Of a DNA stretch of 64,000 nucleotides, positions 44,940-54,038 are shown in pieces. The notes below the pieces were generated by a model. That model was not told the origin of the DNA. It saw only the letters and a program-made list of their open reading frames with translations, and ran no database searches. Source of the DNA: Streptomyces physcomitrii (GTDB taxonomy: Bacteria; Actinomycetota; Actinomycetes; Streptomycetales; Streptomycetaceae); NCBI RefSeq assembly GCF_012273655.1, contig NZ_JAAWWP010000004.1, forward strand, positions 310,001-374,000, in the 5' to 3' direction. Numbering within the stretch: the stretch's first letter is position 1; each line of letters opens with the position of its first letter. A program made the translations under genes and the position numbers.

Positions 44940-45633
44940 GCACGAGGCGGACCGCGGCGAGGGACGCGAGCCCGAGGACGGCGCGGAGCAGGCGGCGCCC
45001 GCCCCGGACGCGGTGCCCGCCTTCGACGAGGACGCCGTCTGGGCGCAGATCGTCGCGGGCTACGGGGAGGAGCCGCCGGACCCGCCGGGCACCAAGCCCT
45101 TCCGTTCGGTGGAGGACCTGGCCCTGCTCGAACCCCCGGGCGGCGAGGACGAGGACGGCGGCACCCGGACCGCGCCCCGCACCGCCGAGGGCGGCGAGCC
45201 GGGCGGCGCCGCGGAGGGCACCGGCGCGGCCGACGGCCCGGAGAAGCCGGACAAGTTCAGCAAGCCGCCGGGCGGCCAGGGCCCGGCGGACCGCCCGCTC
45301 GGCAGCTCGGTCGTCTTCCCCCCGGCCGCGGGCCCGCGCGACCACAGCCCCCCGGAGCCCGGCGGGAAGGAACTCGACGACGACGAGGGCCACTTCGTCC
45401 CGCCGGAGCCGCCGCCGCTGCCGGACGCCGACCCCACCGCCAAGTTCGCCTGGCTGGGCGCGCTCGGCGGACCGCTGCTCCTCCTGCTCGCGGTGCTGCT
45501 CGGCTGGGAGATGACCTGGTGGCTGACGGCCCTGTCCGTCGGCGGCTTCCTCGGCGGCATCGCCACCCTGGTCGTCCGGATGAAGGACGGCGACGAGGAC
45601 GACGAGGACCCGGGGCGCGGGGCGGTCGTCTGA
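44932..45633 (+). CDS. Hypothetical acidic protein with C-terminal membrane hairpin
   Basis: A 233-residue protein with no family I recognise. About 160 residues of acidic, Pro/Gly/Glu/Asp-rich, probably disordered sequence are followed by two membrane segments (WLGALGGPLLLLLAVLLGW and WWLTALSVGGFLGGIATLVV) and an acidic tail. The recurring FDEDAVWAQIVAGYGEEPPD and HFVPPEPPPLPDADP stretches look like conserved short motifs. The GTG at 44932 overlaps the hydrolase gene, so the two are coupled. Confidence 0.75.
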   Translation: MAEHEADRGEGREPEDGAEQAAPAPDAVPAFDEDAVWAQIVAGYGEEPPDPPGTKPFRSVEDLALLEPPGGEDEDGGTRTAPRTAEGGEPGGAAEGTGAADGPEKPDKFSKPPGGQGPADRPLGSSVVFPPAAGPRDHSPPEPGGKELDDDEGHFVPPEPPPLPDADPTAKFAWLGALGGPLLLLLAVLLGWEMTWWLTALSVGGFLGGIATLVVRMKDGDEDDEDPGRGAVV

Positions 45634-45880
45634 GCTCGGTGGTCGTGTGAGCTCGGTGGTCGTCTGAGCCGGACGGTCGCGTGATCCGGGCGGTCGTCCG
45701 AGCCGTCCGGCGCGCGAACCGAGCGGTCCGGCGTGAACCGAGCGGTCCGGCGCGAACCGAGCGCGCGCTCCGTCCGGCATGTGAACCGAGCGGTCCGCCG
45801 CGACCCGGGCGGCGCGTGAACCGACCGGCCCTCCGATCCAGGCGGCGCGCGAACCGGCCGGGCGCCGATCCGGCCGGGCG
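45634..45880 (+). repeat. Degenerate intergenic repeats
   Basis: A GAGCTCGGTGGTCGT unit is repeated near 45633-45662, and CGNGAACCGAGCGGTCCGG recurs with variations from about 45713 to 45800. The 250-bp gap between convergent genes holds no other feature. Confidence 0.6.
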
Positions 45881-45886
45881 CGATCC

Positions 45887-46669
45887 TCAGATGCGCGCCC
45901 GGCGTCCGCCGCCCGGCCGCTCCGCCGGGATCCGGAGTGCCGCGAGCACCGGCAGATGGTCCGTCGCCGCGCGCAGATCCGCCTCGCTGACCCCGGGGTG
46001 CCCGAGCGGTACCCCGCAGCCGAGCACCTCGACGCCCTCGCTGACGAAGAGCGCGTCGATACGGCGCCGGGGCGCACCGGCGGAGAAGGTGTGCTCCCCG
46101 CCCCAGGGCCGTTCCGCCCGGCAGTCGCGCAGCGCGGAGGCGAGCAGGCCGAAAGTCCGGCCGTCGGGGCGGTCGTTGAGGTCACCGCCCGCGAGCAGGT
46201 GCGGGGCGCCGAGGCGGTCCAGCTGGGCGAGGAGCCGGCCGCCCTGGCGGTACCGCTCCTCCTCGTCCAGGGAGAGATGGCAGCTCAGCACGCCGAGGCG
46301 GGCGCCGCCGAAGCGCACCACCGCGGTGGCGAAGCCGCGCCGGTGCAGCCCGGGGGTGAGTTCGAGGAGGACGTCCTCGGTGCGTTCGACGGTCGCGCGC
46401 AGCGAGCAGAGCAGCGCGGGCCCGGCCGCGGGACCGCCGCCGCCGAGGATCACCAGGTCGGTGGCGGCGGCGAGCCGGGCCAGCTTCTTGCGCCAGCGGA
46501 AGAAGCGCGGGGACTCCTGGAGCAGTACCAGGTCCGGGGCGCAGGCCCGGATGACCCGGGTGAGCGCCTCGAAGTCGTCGTAGAGCGAACGGACGTTGTA
46601 GCTGAGCACCCGGACGACGGCCGAACCGTCCTTCTCGGTACGGGAGTCGGGCAGCGTACTGGTCGGCAT
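45887..46669 (-). CDS. Endonuclease/exonuclease/phosphatase (EEP) family protein
   Basis: A 260-residue DNase I-like EEP protein. Active-site motifs are VRVLSYNVRSL, DLVLLQESPRFF (catalytic Glu), LLAGGDLNDRPDG, RRRIDALFVS and TDHLPVLAAL (terminal Asp-His). The substrate could be DNA, a phosphodiester or an inositol phosphate; it has no signal peptide. The ATG at 46669 sits 7 nt after TATCTT with no ribosome site; an in-frame TTG at 46678 is less likely. Confidence 0.88.
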   Translation of the reverse strand: MPTSTLPDSRTEKDGSAVVRVLSYNVRSLYDDFEALTRVIRACAPDLVLLQESPRFFRWRKKLARLAAATDLVILGGGGPAAGPALLCSLRATVERTEDVLLELTPGLHRRGFATAVVRFGGARLGVLSCHLSLDEEERYRQGGRLLAQLDRLGAPHLLAGGDLNDRPDGRTFGLLASALRDCRAERPWGGEHTFSAGAPRRRIDALFVSEGVEVLGCGVPLGHPGVSEADLRAATDHLPVLAALRIPAERPGGGRRARI

Positions 46670-46748
46670 GCCGATCAAGATAACGCCGCCGGGCGGGCGG
46701 TGGGCGGCGCCTCGCGCTCGGGGCCCGGGCTCCGCCCGCCGCCGGTGC

Positions 46749-47690
46749 TCAGCCCTGGCGCGCGAGGTCCGCGGCGCCCACCAGGCCCGCCTTGCCGCCG
46801 AGTTGGGCGGCGACGACCTTGGCGTGCGGGCGCCACTGGGCGCCGATCAGCCAGCGCCGGAAGGACTTGCGGATCGGGTCGAGCACCAGGTCGCCCTCGT
46901 CGGAGACGCCGCCGCCGATGATGAAGGCCGAGGGGTCGAAGAGCGAGGCGAGGTCGGCGAGTCCGGCCCCGGCCCAGCGGGCCAGCTCGCGGAAGGAGTC
47001 GACGGCGACCGGATCGCCCTCCCGGGCGGCGGCGCTGACGTGCTTGCCCTCGATGCCCTCGGCGGTGCCGTCGCCGAGGGCGAGCAGGACCTCGGCGTTC
47101 TCGGGGGTGGCCAGGGCACGCTGGCGGGCGTAGCGGACCAGGGCGCGCCCGGAGGCGTACTGCTCCCAGCAGCCCTGGCTGCCGCAGCCGCACAGGAGTC
47201 CGTCGGGGACGACCCGGATGTGGCCGAACTCGGCGGCGACCCCGAAGCGTCCGCGGCGGAGCTTGTTGCCGATGATGATGCCGCCGCCGAGGCCGGTGCC
47301 GAGGGTGATGCAGATGACGTCCTCGTGGCCCTGGCCCGCGCCGAAGCGGTACTCGCCCCAGGCGGCGGCGTTGGCGTCGTTCTCCACGACCACCGGCAGG
47401 CCCACCCGCTGCTCGATCTTGTCCTTGAGCGGTTCGTGCCGCCAGTGGATGTTCGGCGCGAAGAGGACGGTGGCCCGCTTGTCGTCCACGTATCCGGCGG
47501 CCCCGATGCCCACGGCCTCGATCTGGTGGCCCTTGCCCGCGCCGGTCACCGCGGCGCTGATCGCCTCGACGATGCCCTCGGCGGTGGGCGGGGTGGGAAC
47601 CGTGTGCGTTTCGAGGATCTTCCCCGACTCGTCGACCACACCGGCCGCGATCTTCGTGCCGCCGATGTCCACGCCGATGGTGAGTCCCAT
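46749..47690 (-). CDS. glkA: ROK-family glucokinase
   Basis: A 313-residue glucokinase phosphorylating glucose with ATP. It has the phosphate motif VDIGGTKIAAGVVD, the sugar-binding VVENDANAAAWGEYRFGAG, ITLGTGLGGGIIIG, GHIRVVP, and the ROK zinc motif CGCGSQGCWE. In S. coelicolor the glkA product is also central to glucose repression. The ATG at 47690 has GAGGGA upstream, and the position, after an EEP gene and near the MacRS-like pair, matches that locus. Confidence 0.95.
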   Translation of the reverse strand: MGLTIGVDIGGTKIAAGVVDESGKILETHTVPTPPTAEGIVEAISAAVTGAGKGHQIEAVGIGAAGYVDDKRATVLFAPNIHWRHEPLKDKIEQRVGLPVVVENDANAAAWGEYRFGAGQGHEDVICITLGTGLGGGIIIGNKLRRGRFGVAAEFGHIRVVPDGLLCGCGSQGCWEQYASGRALVRYARQRALATPENAEVLLALGDGTAEGIEGKHVSAAAREGDPVAVDSFRELARWAGAGLADLASLFDPSAFIIGGGVSDEGDLVLDPIRKSFRRWLIGAQWRPHAKVVAAQLGGKAGLVGAADLARQG

Positions 47691-47855
47691 GTGTCCCTCA
47701 GTCAGATTGAGCCGCGTGACCGCGCGCTCCCGATGGCCGTCCGGCGCTTCGGGGGAGGCGGCCGGCACGGGGAGAGCCTGCTCGCCCGCGCGCGCCCTGA
47801 GCCCGGTACGGCGTCGGACCGGTGTCGTCGGGGCAAACGCTACCCCACACCCGGC

Positions 47856-48392
47856 TCAGTCCAGATCGATGTGCTCGCCCGGTCCGGCATCCTCGGGCCC
47901 GGTGCCCTTGTCCCGGGGCGCTTCGCCCGTGTCCGGGGACGCTTCGCCCTCCTCGCCGAGCCCGGTGCTCTTCTCCCGGGTCCAGCGGCCCTCCTGCCCG
48001 ACGACGGCGGAGCGGTAGGCGGCGAGCAGTTCGGAACCGGCGGCGGCGAGATGGTCGAAGACCTGCGGATTGCGCTCGACCACCGGCCGGGCGGCGGCCT
48101 TGGCCTGCTCCACCATCTGCCGCAGGGCCTGTCCGGCGGCCTGCTCGGCCGCGCCCTGGCCGACCGCGCCGAGCAGCGGCCCGCGCAGCTCGGACAGCTT
48201 CTCGCCCACCGCGTCGACCAGTTTGAAGAGCTCCTCGGAGGCCGAGCCGGGGGCCTGCCCCGCGCGGGTACGCCGACGGGCCTTCTCGGCGGCGAGGTCC
48301 TCGGCGCAGGCGGTGGCCCAGGCGTCCGTGTCGGTCGCCGTCGCCGGTTCCTCCGCGGACTCGGATGCGGGGCGTTCGGTGGGATCACTCAT
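47856..48392 (-). CDS. DUF5304 family protein
   Basis: A 178-residue streptomycete protein. A central helical region (WATACAEDLAAEKARRR, then SEELFKLVDAVGEKLSELRG and RQMVEQAKAAARPVVERNPQ) is flanked by acidic low-complexity ends. The ATG at 48392 is the natural start. It precedes glkA and follows the ArsA-like gene on the same strand. Function unknown. Confidence 0.75.
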   Translation of the reverse strand: MSDPTERPASESAEEPATATDTDAWATACAEDLAAEKARRRTRAGQAPGSASEELFKLVDAVGEKLSELRGPLLGAVGQGAAEQAAGQALRQMVEQAKAAARPVVERNPQVFDHLAAAGSELLAAYRSAVVGQEGRWTREKSTGLGEEGEASPDTGEAPRDKGTGPEDAGPGEHIDLD

Positions 48393-48626
48393 GGCGGGCA
48401 GGCTCTTCCCTCGTCCACCCGGACCCTCATGGCGGGCCCCGGGTTCGTACCTTCGACGGTACCTGACCGCGGGGCCCGGATCACCGGCCGGAACGGGCCG
48501 CGCACCGGGCGCGCACGGCCCTCGGCACCAGGAGCACCACCGGCATCGGCGACCGGGGCGCGGCTCCCGGAGTACGTCTCCGGTGGCGCGGGTCCCCGCC
48601 CGGCCGCCCCCGCGTACCCGGCTGCC

Positions 48627-50105
48627 TCACTGCTCCTGCGGCCACAGCGCCGGGTCGGGCGCGAAGCGCAGTTCGAGGACCGAGTCCCGCAGGGCCGCGC
48701 CCGCCACCCGGCAGCGCCGCAGGGCCGAGGGCAGCGGCACGATCCGCCGGAACGGGCCCGCGGTGAGCACGAGTTCGGCGCCCCGGCGCACCAGGTCCAG
48801 CTCCTCGCGGGCGGCGCCGGGCAGCGGGATGCGCCAGAGCAGCAGCCCGTCCGCGGCGAGGCGGTCCACCACCGGCCACTCCGGTACGGGGCCGCCCCCG
48901 GCGGGCGGTACCTGCCCGAGCGCGGCGAGGTCGTCGGTGCCCTGCGGATCCCGGCCCAGGTGCGGCACCTCGCTCAGCGGCACCTGCGCAGCCCCGGCCC
49001 CGGCGGAACGCGTACCGGCTCCGGGGGCTGCCGAGCCCGCCCCGGCTCCGGCGTCGGCGGAGGCCGGCCCGGCCTCGGCCGAGGCCGCCCCCAGCCCGGC
49101 GTCAGCGGAGCCCGCCCCGGTCCCCGCGGCCCCCACCTCGACACGGGCCGCGCGCAGCCCCCCGCCCCGCCACTCGGCGAGGGTCTTGCGCTGCTGTGCC
49201 GCCAGTTCCTGCGCCCAGTGCCCTTCGGCGTTCTCGGGCAGTACGCGGTTGGCGGCGAGGCCCGCGAGGTCGAGCCGGTGCAGGGCGAGTCCGGTCAGGG
49301 CGGTGCGCACCGCCTCGGCTCCGGCCGGACCGGGCTCCGCGACCAGCAGGACCCGGCTGTCGGCGCTCTCCACCAGGCCCTGGACGGCGGCGAGTTCGGC
49401 GTCCCAGCGGGCGGCGGCCTCGTACAGCGCCTCGGTCGGCACGGGCACCCCCGCGAGCCTGCCGAGCACCGGCCGCAGCGCCCGCGCCGCCTGCCGCTCG
49501 GGCGGCAGCAGCCTGGCCAGGTACCGGCGCAGCTGCCCCGGAAGCGCGAGCAGCCCGATCGCCTCGGTCACCGGAGGGAGGTCGACGACCAGGAGGTCGT
49601 ACGGGAGGGCGGAACCCGTCACGGATTCGGATACGGGACCGGCCCCCTCACCGGGGGTCCCCGCCTCGGCGGGAGCCGTACCGGTGGGAGCCGTACCGCC
49701 GGGAGCCATGCCGGCCGGAGCCCCGCCCCGTGGCCGGGGGCCGACCGCCGCCGTGTGCAGGGCCCTGAGCAGGGAGAGTTCGCGGGCGCCGGGGAGCGGG
49801 AGGAGTTCCTCGGCCTCCAGTCGGCCCGCGCCGAGCAGGTCGAGGGCGCCGGTGAACCGGTCCTGGAGGGCGAGCAGTTCGCGGCGGAAGTCCTCGGCGG
49901 GGTCGGCCCGCAGCGCGCTGAGGTTCGCCTCGGCCTCGGTCGCCACGGCGCCGGTGCGGATGCCGAGCGCGGTGCCGAGGCTGTCCACCGGGTCCGCGGA
50001 GAGCACCAGGGTGCGGCTCCCCCGCCGGGCCGCGGCGAGGGCGGTGGCCGCGGCGAGGGTGGTCCGCCCGCTGCCGCCGGGGCCGGTGACGAAGAGGGTG
50101 CGCAT
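48627..50105 (-). CDS. ArsA/GET3-like P-loop ATPase
   Basis: A 492-residue deviant-Walker ATPase. The P-loop reads GPGGSGRTTLAAATALAAAR, with Arg where Lys is expected; LVLSADPVDSLGTALG and DLLVVDLPPVTEA match switch regions of the ArsA family, and the C-terminus (RRGAELVLTAGPFRRIVPLP) is the ArsA HSP20-like domain. Two Ala/Gly/Pro-rich insertions interrupt it (around residues 140-165 and 320-365). The ATG at 50105 sits 8 nt after TACCGT without a ribosome site. An arsenite role is not implied. Confidence 0.85.
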   Translation of the reverse strand: MRTLFVTGPGGSGRTTLAAATALAAARRGSRTLVLSADPVDSLGTALGIRTGAVATEAEANLSALRADPAEDFRRELLALQDRFTGALDLLGAGRLEAEELLPLPGARELSLLRALHTAAVGPRPRGGAPAGMAPGGTAPTGTAPAEAGTPGEGAGPVSESVTGSALPYDLLVVDLPPVTEAIGLLALPGQLRRYLARLLPPERQAARALRPVLGRLAGVPVPTEALYEAAARWDAELAAVQGLVESADSRVLLVAEPGPAGAEAVRTALTGLALHRLDLAGLAANRVLPENAEGHWAQELAAQQRKTLAEWRGGGLRAARVEVGAAGTGAGSADAGLGAASAEAGPASADAGAGAGSAAPGAGTRSAGAGAAQVPLSEVPHLGRDPQGTDDLAALGQVPPAGGGPVPEWPVVDRLAADGLLLWRIPLPGAAREELDLVRRGAELVLTAGPFRRIVPLPSALRRCRVAGAALRDSVLELRFAPDPALWPQEQ

Positions 50106-50481
50106 GGGGCCAAACGGTACGTCAGGGGCGCCGGGCCCCGACGCCGGGAGCGGCTCGCCCCGGCCGCAAGGTGGCTCAACTCCCTTGCCGTACGCGGCGG
50201 ATGAGCGACCGGCGGAGGCCGCGGAGCCAAGCGGGGGGCGGGCCGGCCATGCTTCCGGGGCCCCGGTGTCCCGGCCCGGGAGTGGCGCGAAGTGATCGCC
50301 GCCGTTCACCCGCGGATCGTCACCGCTCCGGCGCGGATCGTCATCGCCTCGGCGCGGAGCACCGGCGCGGATCGCCGCCGCCCCGCCGCGGATCCCGCCG
50401 CCGGGCAGCCGTCCGCCGCGAGGCAGCCTTCCGCCGCCGGCCGGCCGCGGACCGCGGCCGCCGTCCCGCGCGGGACCGCGG
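50106..50481. other. Intergenic region between ArsA-like and SRPBCC genes
   Basis: About 376 bp with short iterated GCGCGGATCGTCATCGCC-like segments (50325-50395). No gene or clear hairpin is supported; it may contain the terminator of the SRPBCC gene. Confidence 0.4.
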
Positions 50482-50925
50482 CTACTTGCCCGCGCCGGAC
50501 TCCACGCGCTTCTTCAGCCCGGCGAGCGCGCGGTCGGTGATGACCTTCTCGGCCTTGCGCTTGATCATGCCGAGCATGGGGATCTTGACGTCCACGGTCA
50601 GCTGGTAGGTGACCTCGGTGCCGGATCCGGCGGGCTCCAGCAGGTAGGAGCCGTCCAGCGAGCGCAGCATCTGCGACTTGACCAGGGTCCAGCTGACCTG
50701 GTGCTCACCGGTCCAGGTGTAGGCGAGGGTCTGGTCGTCCTTGATGGCGCCGGCGTCCATGACGAGGCGGACCTGCTCCGCGCGGCCCGCGTCGTCGGTG
50801 GCGAGGACCTCGGCCTCCTTGACCTCGCCGGTCCAGTCCGGATAGCGGGCGAAGTCGGCGATCACTCCCATCACGTCGGCAGGTGCCGCCTCGATCGTGA
50901 TGCTCGAGCTGGTGTGTTCCGCCAT
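50482..50925 (-). CDS. SRPBCC (START/polyketide-cyclase-like) family protein
   Basis: A 147-residue SRPBCC-fold protein: SSSITIEAAPADVMGVIADF, RYPDWTGEVKEAEVL, and SGTEVTYQLTVDVKIPMLG with the C-terminal helix KAEKVITDRALAGLKKRVE. These proteins bind lipids or small hydrophobic ligands. The ATG at 50925 has GGAG upstream. The metallophosphoesterase gene is 71 bp upstream on the same strand. Confidence 0.88.
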   Translation of the reverse strand: MAEHTSSSITIEAAPADVMGVIADFARYPDWTGEVKEAEVLATDDAGRAEQVRLVMDAGAIKDDQTLAYTWTGEHQVSWTLVKSQMLRSLDGSYLLEPAGSGTEVTYQLTVDVKIPMLGMIKRKAEKVITDRALAGLKKRVESGAGK

Positions 50926-50996
50926 CTCCGTGGCTCCTTGGGGTGCTCCGCTGCGGGGTCATTGCATGCAGCCGAAGGCTACCCCCCGCGAGGAGC

Positions 50997-51824
50997 TCAC
51001 CATTCCAGGGCCCAGGGCCTGCCGGAACGCGCGAAGTGCCCGACGTTCACGCACTCGGTGGCGCCGATGCGCATCCGCTGGGCGAGCGGCTGGTGGACAT
51101 GGCCGAAGAGCGCGTACCGCGGGCGGGTGCGGTGGATGGCGTCGAGCAGGGCGCCGCTGCCCCGCTCGAAGCGGCGGGCGACCGTGTCGTAGAGGAGTTC
51201 GGGGACGTCCGGCGGGATGTGGGTGCAGAGCACGTCGACCTCGCCGACCGCCTCGATCTTGGCGGCGTACTCCTCGTCGCTGATCTCGTAGGGCGTACGC
51301 ATCGGGCTGCGCAGTCCGCCGCCGACGAAGCCGAAGACCCGCCCGCCGATCTCGACCCGCTCGCCGTCCAGGACCCGGGTGCCCTCGCCCGCGTACTCGG
51401 GCCAGAGGCCGGGGATGTCGACATTGCCGTAGGTGGCGTACGTCGGATCGGGGAAGGCGGCGAAGAGTTCGGTGTACTGCTTGCGGACGGCCTCCTCGAT
51501 GGCGGCGGCCCGGTCGGCGCCGAGCCGGCCCCAGAGCCCGGCGCCGAATTCGCGGGCCTCCGCGAAGCGGCGGGCGGTGCGCAGTTCGACGATGCGGTCG
51601 GCGTTCTCCTCGCCGAAGAGGTCGGGGAAGATGCCGCGCGAGTGGTCGGCGTAGTCGAGGAAGAGCACCAGGTCCCCGAGGCAGACCAGCGCGTCGGCGC
51701 CCTCTCCGGCGCGGGCGAGGTCGCGCGCGTTGCCGTGCACGTCGCTGACCACATGGACGCGTGTGCGTGCGGGGCGCGCGCGCTCGGCCGGTGCGCCCTG
51801 GGGATCCGCCGTGGTGCCTGCCAT
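50997..51824 (-). CDS. Calcineurin-like metallophosphoesterase
   Basis: A 275-residue metallophosphoesterase. Dimetal-site motifs are VVSDVHGNARD, ALVCLGDLVLFLDY, YGNVD, LCTHIPPD and LFGHVHQPL. It may hydrolyse phosphodiesters or phosphoproteins; the family does not reveal the substrate. The ATG at 51824 sits 7 nt after TAGGCT without a ribosome site, another leaderless candidate. Confidence 0.9.
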   Translation of the reverse strand: MAGTTADPQGAPAERARPARTRVHVVSDVHGNARDLARAGEGADALVCLGDLVLFLDYADHSRGIFPDLFGEENADRIVELRTARRFAEAREFGAGLWGRLGADRAAAIEEAVRKQYTELFAAFPDPTYATYGNVDIPGLWPEYAGEGTRVLDGERVEIGGRVFGFVGGGLRSPMRTPYEISDEEYAAKIEAVGEVDVLCTHIPPDVPELLYDTVARRFERGSGALLDAIHRTRPRYALFGHVHQPLAQRMRIGATECVNVGHFARSGRPWALEW

Positions 51825-52112
51825 GCCGGTCAGCCTAAGCCGCCCGCCCGCCGACTGGGTAGGGGCGCCCGACCTGCGGTTCCTTCCTGCCTCACCACGC
51901 CGTGGACTACCCTTCCGATGGCACCGTCATGCCGTGTGATGCACCGAACATCTGGCCTGGGGCTCTACCCGCGGGTCCATACCGGTGGGTAACGTCCGGG
52001 CAGTCCAGCAGTGCCCGGTTTCCGCCGAGGATTCCGGGTGCGCCCGAGCCCATGGACGGCACCGTCGCATCACACAACGTCGTGGCGCCGGCGCTTGTGA
52101 GGAGCAGCAGTC

Positions 52113-53909
52113 TTGCGCGAGTTCAGCCTTCCGGCCCTGTACGAGGTCCCCTCGGACGGGAATCTGACCGACATCGTCCGCCGCAATGCGACGCGGCACC
52201 CGGATGTCGCCGTGATCGCGCGCAAGACCGCGGGGAACTGGCAGGACGTCACGGCCGCCGACTTCCTGCGCGAGGTCAACACCGCGGCCAAGGGCCTGAT
52301 CGCGGCGGGCGTGCAGCCCGGCGACCGGGTGGGCCTGATGTCCCGCACCCGCTACGAGTGGACCCTCCTGGACTTCGCGATCTGGAGCGCGGGCGCGGTC
52401 ACCGTGCCGGTGTACGAGACCAGTTCGCCGGAGCAGGTGCAGTGGGTGCTCGGCGACTCCGGGGTGGTGGCCTGCCTGGTCGAGCTGGAGGTGCACGCGG
52501 CGGCCGTGGAGTCGGTGCGCGAGCGGCTGCCGGAGCTCAAGCACGTCTGGGGGATCGAGAACGGCGCCCTGGAGGAGCTGGCCCGGCTCGGCGCGGACGT
52601 GGACGACTCCGTGGTCGAGGAGCGCGGCTCGCTCGCCAAGGCCGACGACCCGGCCACCCTCGTCTACACCTCGGGCACCACCGGGCGCCCGAAGGGCTGT
52701 GTGCTGACCCACCGCAACTTCTTCGCGGAGTGCGGCAACATCGTGGAGCGGCTGCGGCCCCTCTTCCGTACCGGCGAGTGCTCGGTGCTGCTCTTCCTGC
52801 CGCTGGCCCATGTCTTCGGCCGGATGGTGCAGATGGCGCCGATGATGGCGCCGATCAAGCTGGGCTGCGTACCGGACATCAAGAACCTCACCGAGGAACT
52901 GGCCGCCTTCCGGCCGACGTTGATCCTCGGGGTGCCGCGGGTCTTCGAGAAGGTCTACAACTCGGCCCGGGCCAAGGCGCAGGCCGAGGGCAAGGGCCGG
53001 ATCTTCGACCGGGCCGCGGACACCGCGATCGCCTACTCCAGGGCGCTCGACACCCCCTCGGGGCCCGCCCTCGGGCTGCGCCTGAAGCACCGGCTCTTCG
53101 ACCGGCTCGTCTACAGCAAGCTGCGGGCGGTGCTCGGCGGCCGCGGCGAGTACGCGATCTCCGGCGGCGCCCCGCTGGGCGAGCGGCTCGGGCACTTCTT
53201 CCGCGGCATCGGCTTCACCGTCCTGGAGGGCTACGGCCTGACCGAGTCCTGCGCCGCGACCGCCTTCAACCCCTGGGACCGGCAGAAGATCGGCACGGTC
53301 GGGCAGCCGCTGCCGGGCTCGGTGGTGCGGATCGCGGACGACGGCGAGGTGCTGCTGCACGGCGAGCACCTCTTCCGGGAGTACTGGAACAACGAGTCCG
53401 CGAGCGCCGAGGCGCTGGCCGATGGCTGGTTCCACACCGGAGACGTGGGCACCCTCGACGAGGACGGCTATCTGCGGATCACCGGCCGCAAGAAGGAGAT
53501 CATCGTCACCGCGGGCGGCAAGAACGTCGCCCCCGCCGTGATCGAGGACCGCATCCGCGCCCACGCCCTGGTCGCCGAGTGCATGGTGGTCGGCGACGGC
53601 CGCCCCTTCGTGGGCGCGCTGGTCACCCTCGACGAGGAGTTCCTCGCCCGCTGGGCCGCCGACCACGGCAGACCCGCGGACGCGAGCCCCGCGTCGCTGC
53701 GCGAGGACCCGGAGCTGCTGCTCGCCGTGCAGAGCGCGATCGACGACGGCAACGCGGCGGTCTCCAAGGCCGAGTCGGTACGCAAATTCCGGATCCTCGG
53801 CGTGCAGTTCACCGAGGAGAGCGGCCATCTGACGCCCTCGCTCAAGCTCAAGCGCAATGTGGTGGCCAAGGACTACGCGGGCGAGATCGACGCGCTGTAC
53901 GAGCGCTGA
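52113..53909 (+). CDS. fadD: Long-chain fatty acid-CoA ligase (AMP-dependent synthetase)
   Basis: A 598-residue acyl-CoA synthetase. Motifs: LVYTSGTTGRPKGCVLTH (phosphate loop), LPLAHVFGRMVQM, ISGGAPLGERLGHFFRGIG, EGYGLTESCA, DGWFHTGDVGTLDEDGYLRI and GRKKEIIVTAGGKNVAP, with the catalytic lysine region SLKLKRNVV. It activates fatty acids for degradation or lipid synthesis. The TTG at 52113 follows GAGGAG at 9 nt. It converges with the glycosyltransferase gene. Confidence 0.93.
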   Translation: MREFSLPALYEVPSDGNLTDIVRRNATRHPDVAVIARKTAGNWQDVTAADFLREVNTAAKGLIAAGVQPGDRVGLMSRTRYEWTLLDFAIWSAGAVTVPVYETSSPEQVQWVLGDSGVVACLVELEVHAAAVESVRERLPELKHVWGIENGALEELARLGADVDDSVVEERGSLAKADDPATLVYTSGTTGRPKGCVLTHRNFFAECGNIVERLRPLFRTGECSVLLFLPLAHVFGRMVQMAPMMAPIKLGCVPDIKNLTEELAAFRPTLILGVPRVFEKVYNSARAKAQAEGKGRIFDRAADTAIAYSRALDTPSGPALGLRLKHRLFDRLVYSKLRAVLGGRGEYAISGGAPLGERLGHFFRGIGFTVLEGYGLTESCAATAFNPWDRQKIGTVGQPLPGSVVRIADDGEVLLHGEHLFREYWNNESASAEALADGWFHTGDVGTLDEDGYLRITGRKKEIIVTAGGKNVAPAVIEDRIRAHALVAECMVVGDGRPFVGALVTLDEEFLARWAADHGRPADASPASLREDPELLLAVQSAIDDGNAAVSKAESVRKFRILGVQFTEESGHLTPSLKLKRNVVAKDYAGEIDALYER

Positions 53910-54038
53910 GGCGACTCCGTACGAGCGCTGAGCCGAAGCGGTACGGGGACTGAGCCGACCCGGTACGAACGCCGAGCCGACCCGGTACGGGCCCTGAGGG
54001 GAGCGGCGCCCGCCTCCGTACGCGGGGGCGGACCGGTC

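Noticed and set aside
45634..45880. A small gene in the repeated segment between convergent genes
   Set aside because: Open frames there translate to repeated Arg/Pro/Ala strings produced by the DNA repeats, without ribosome sites.
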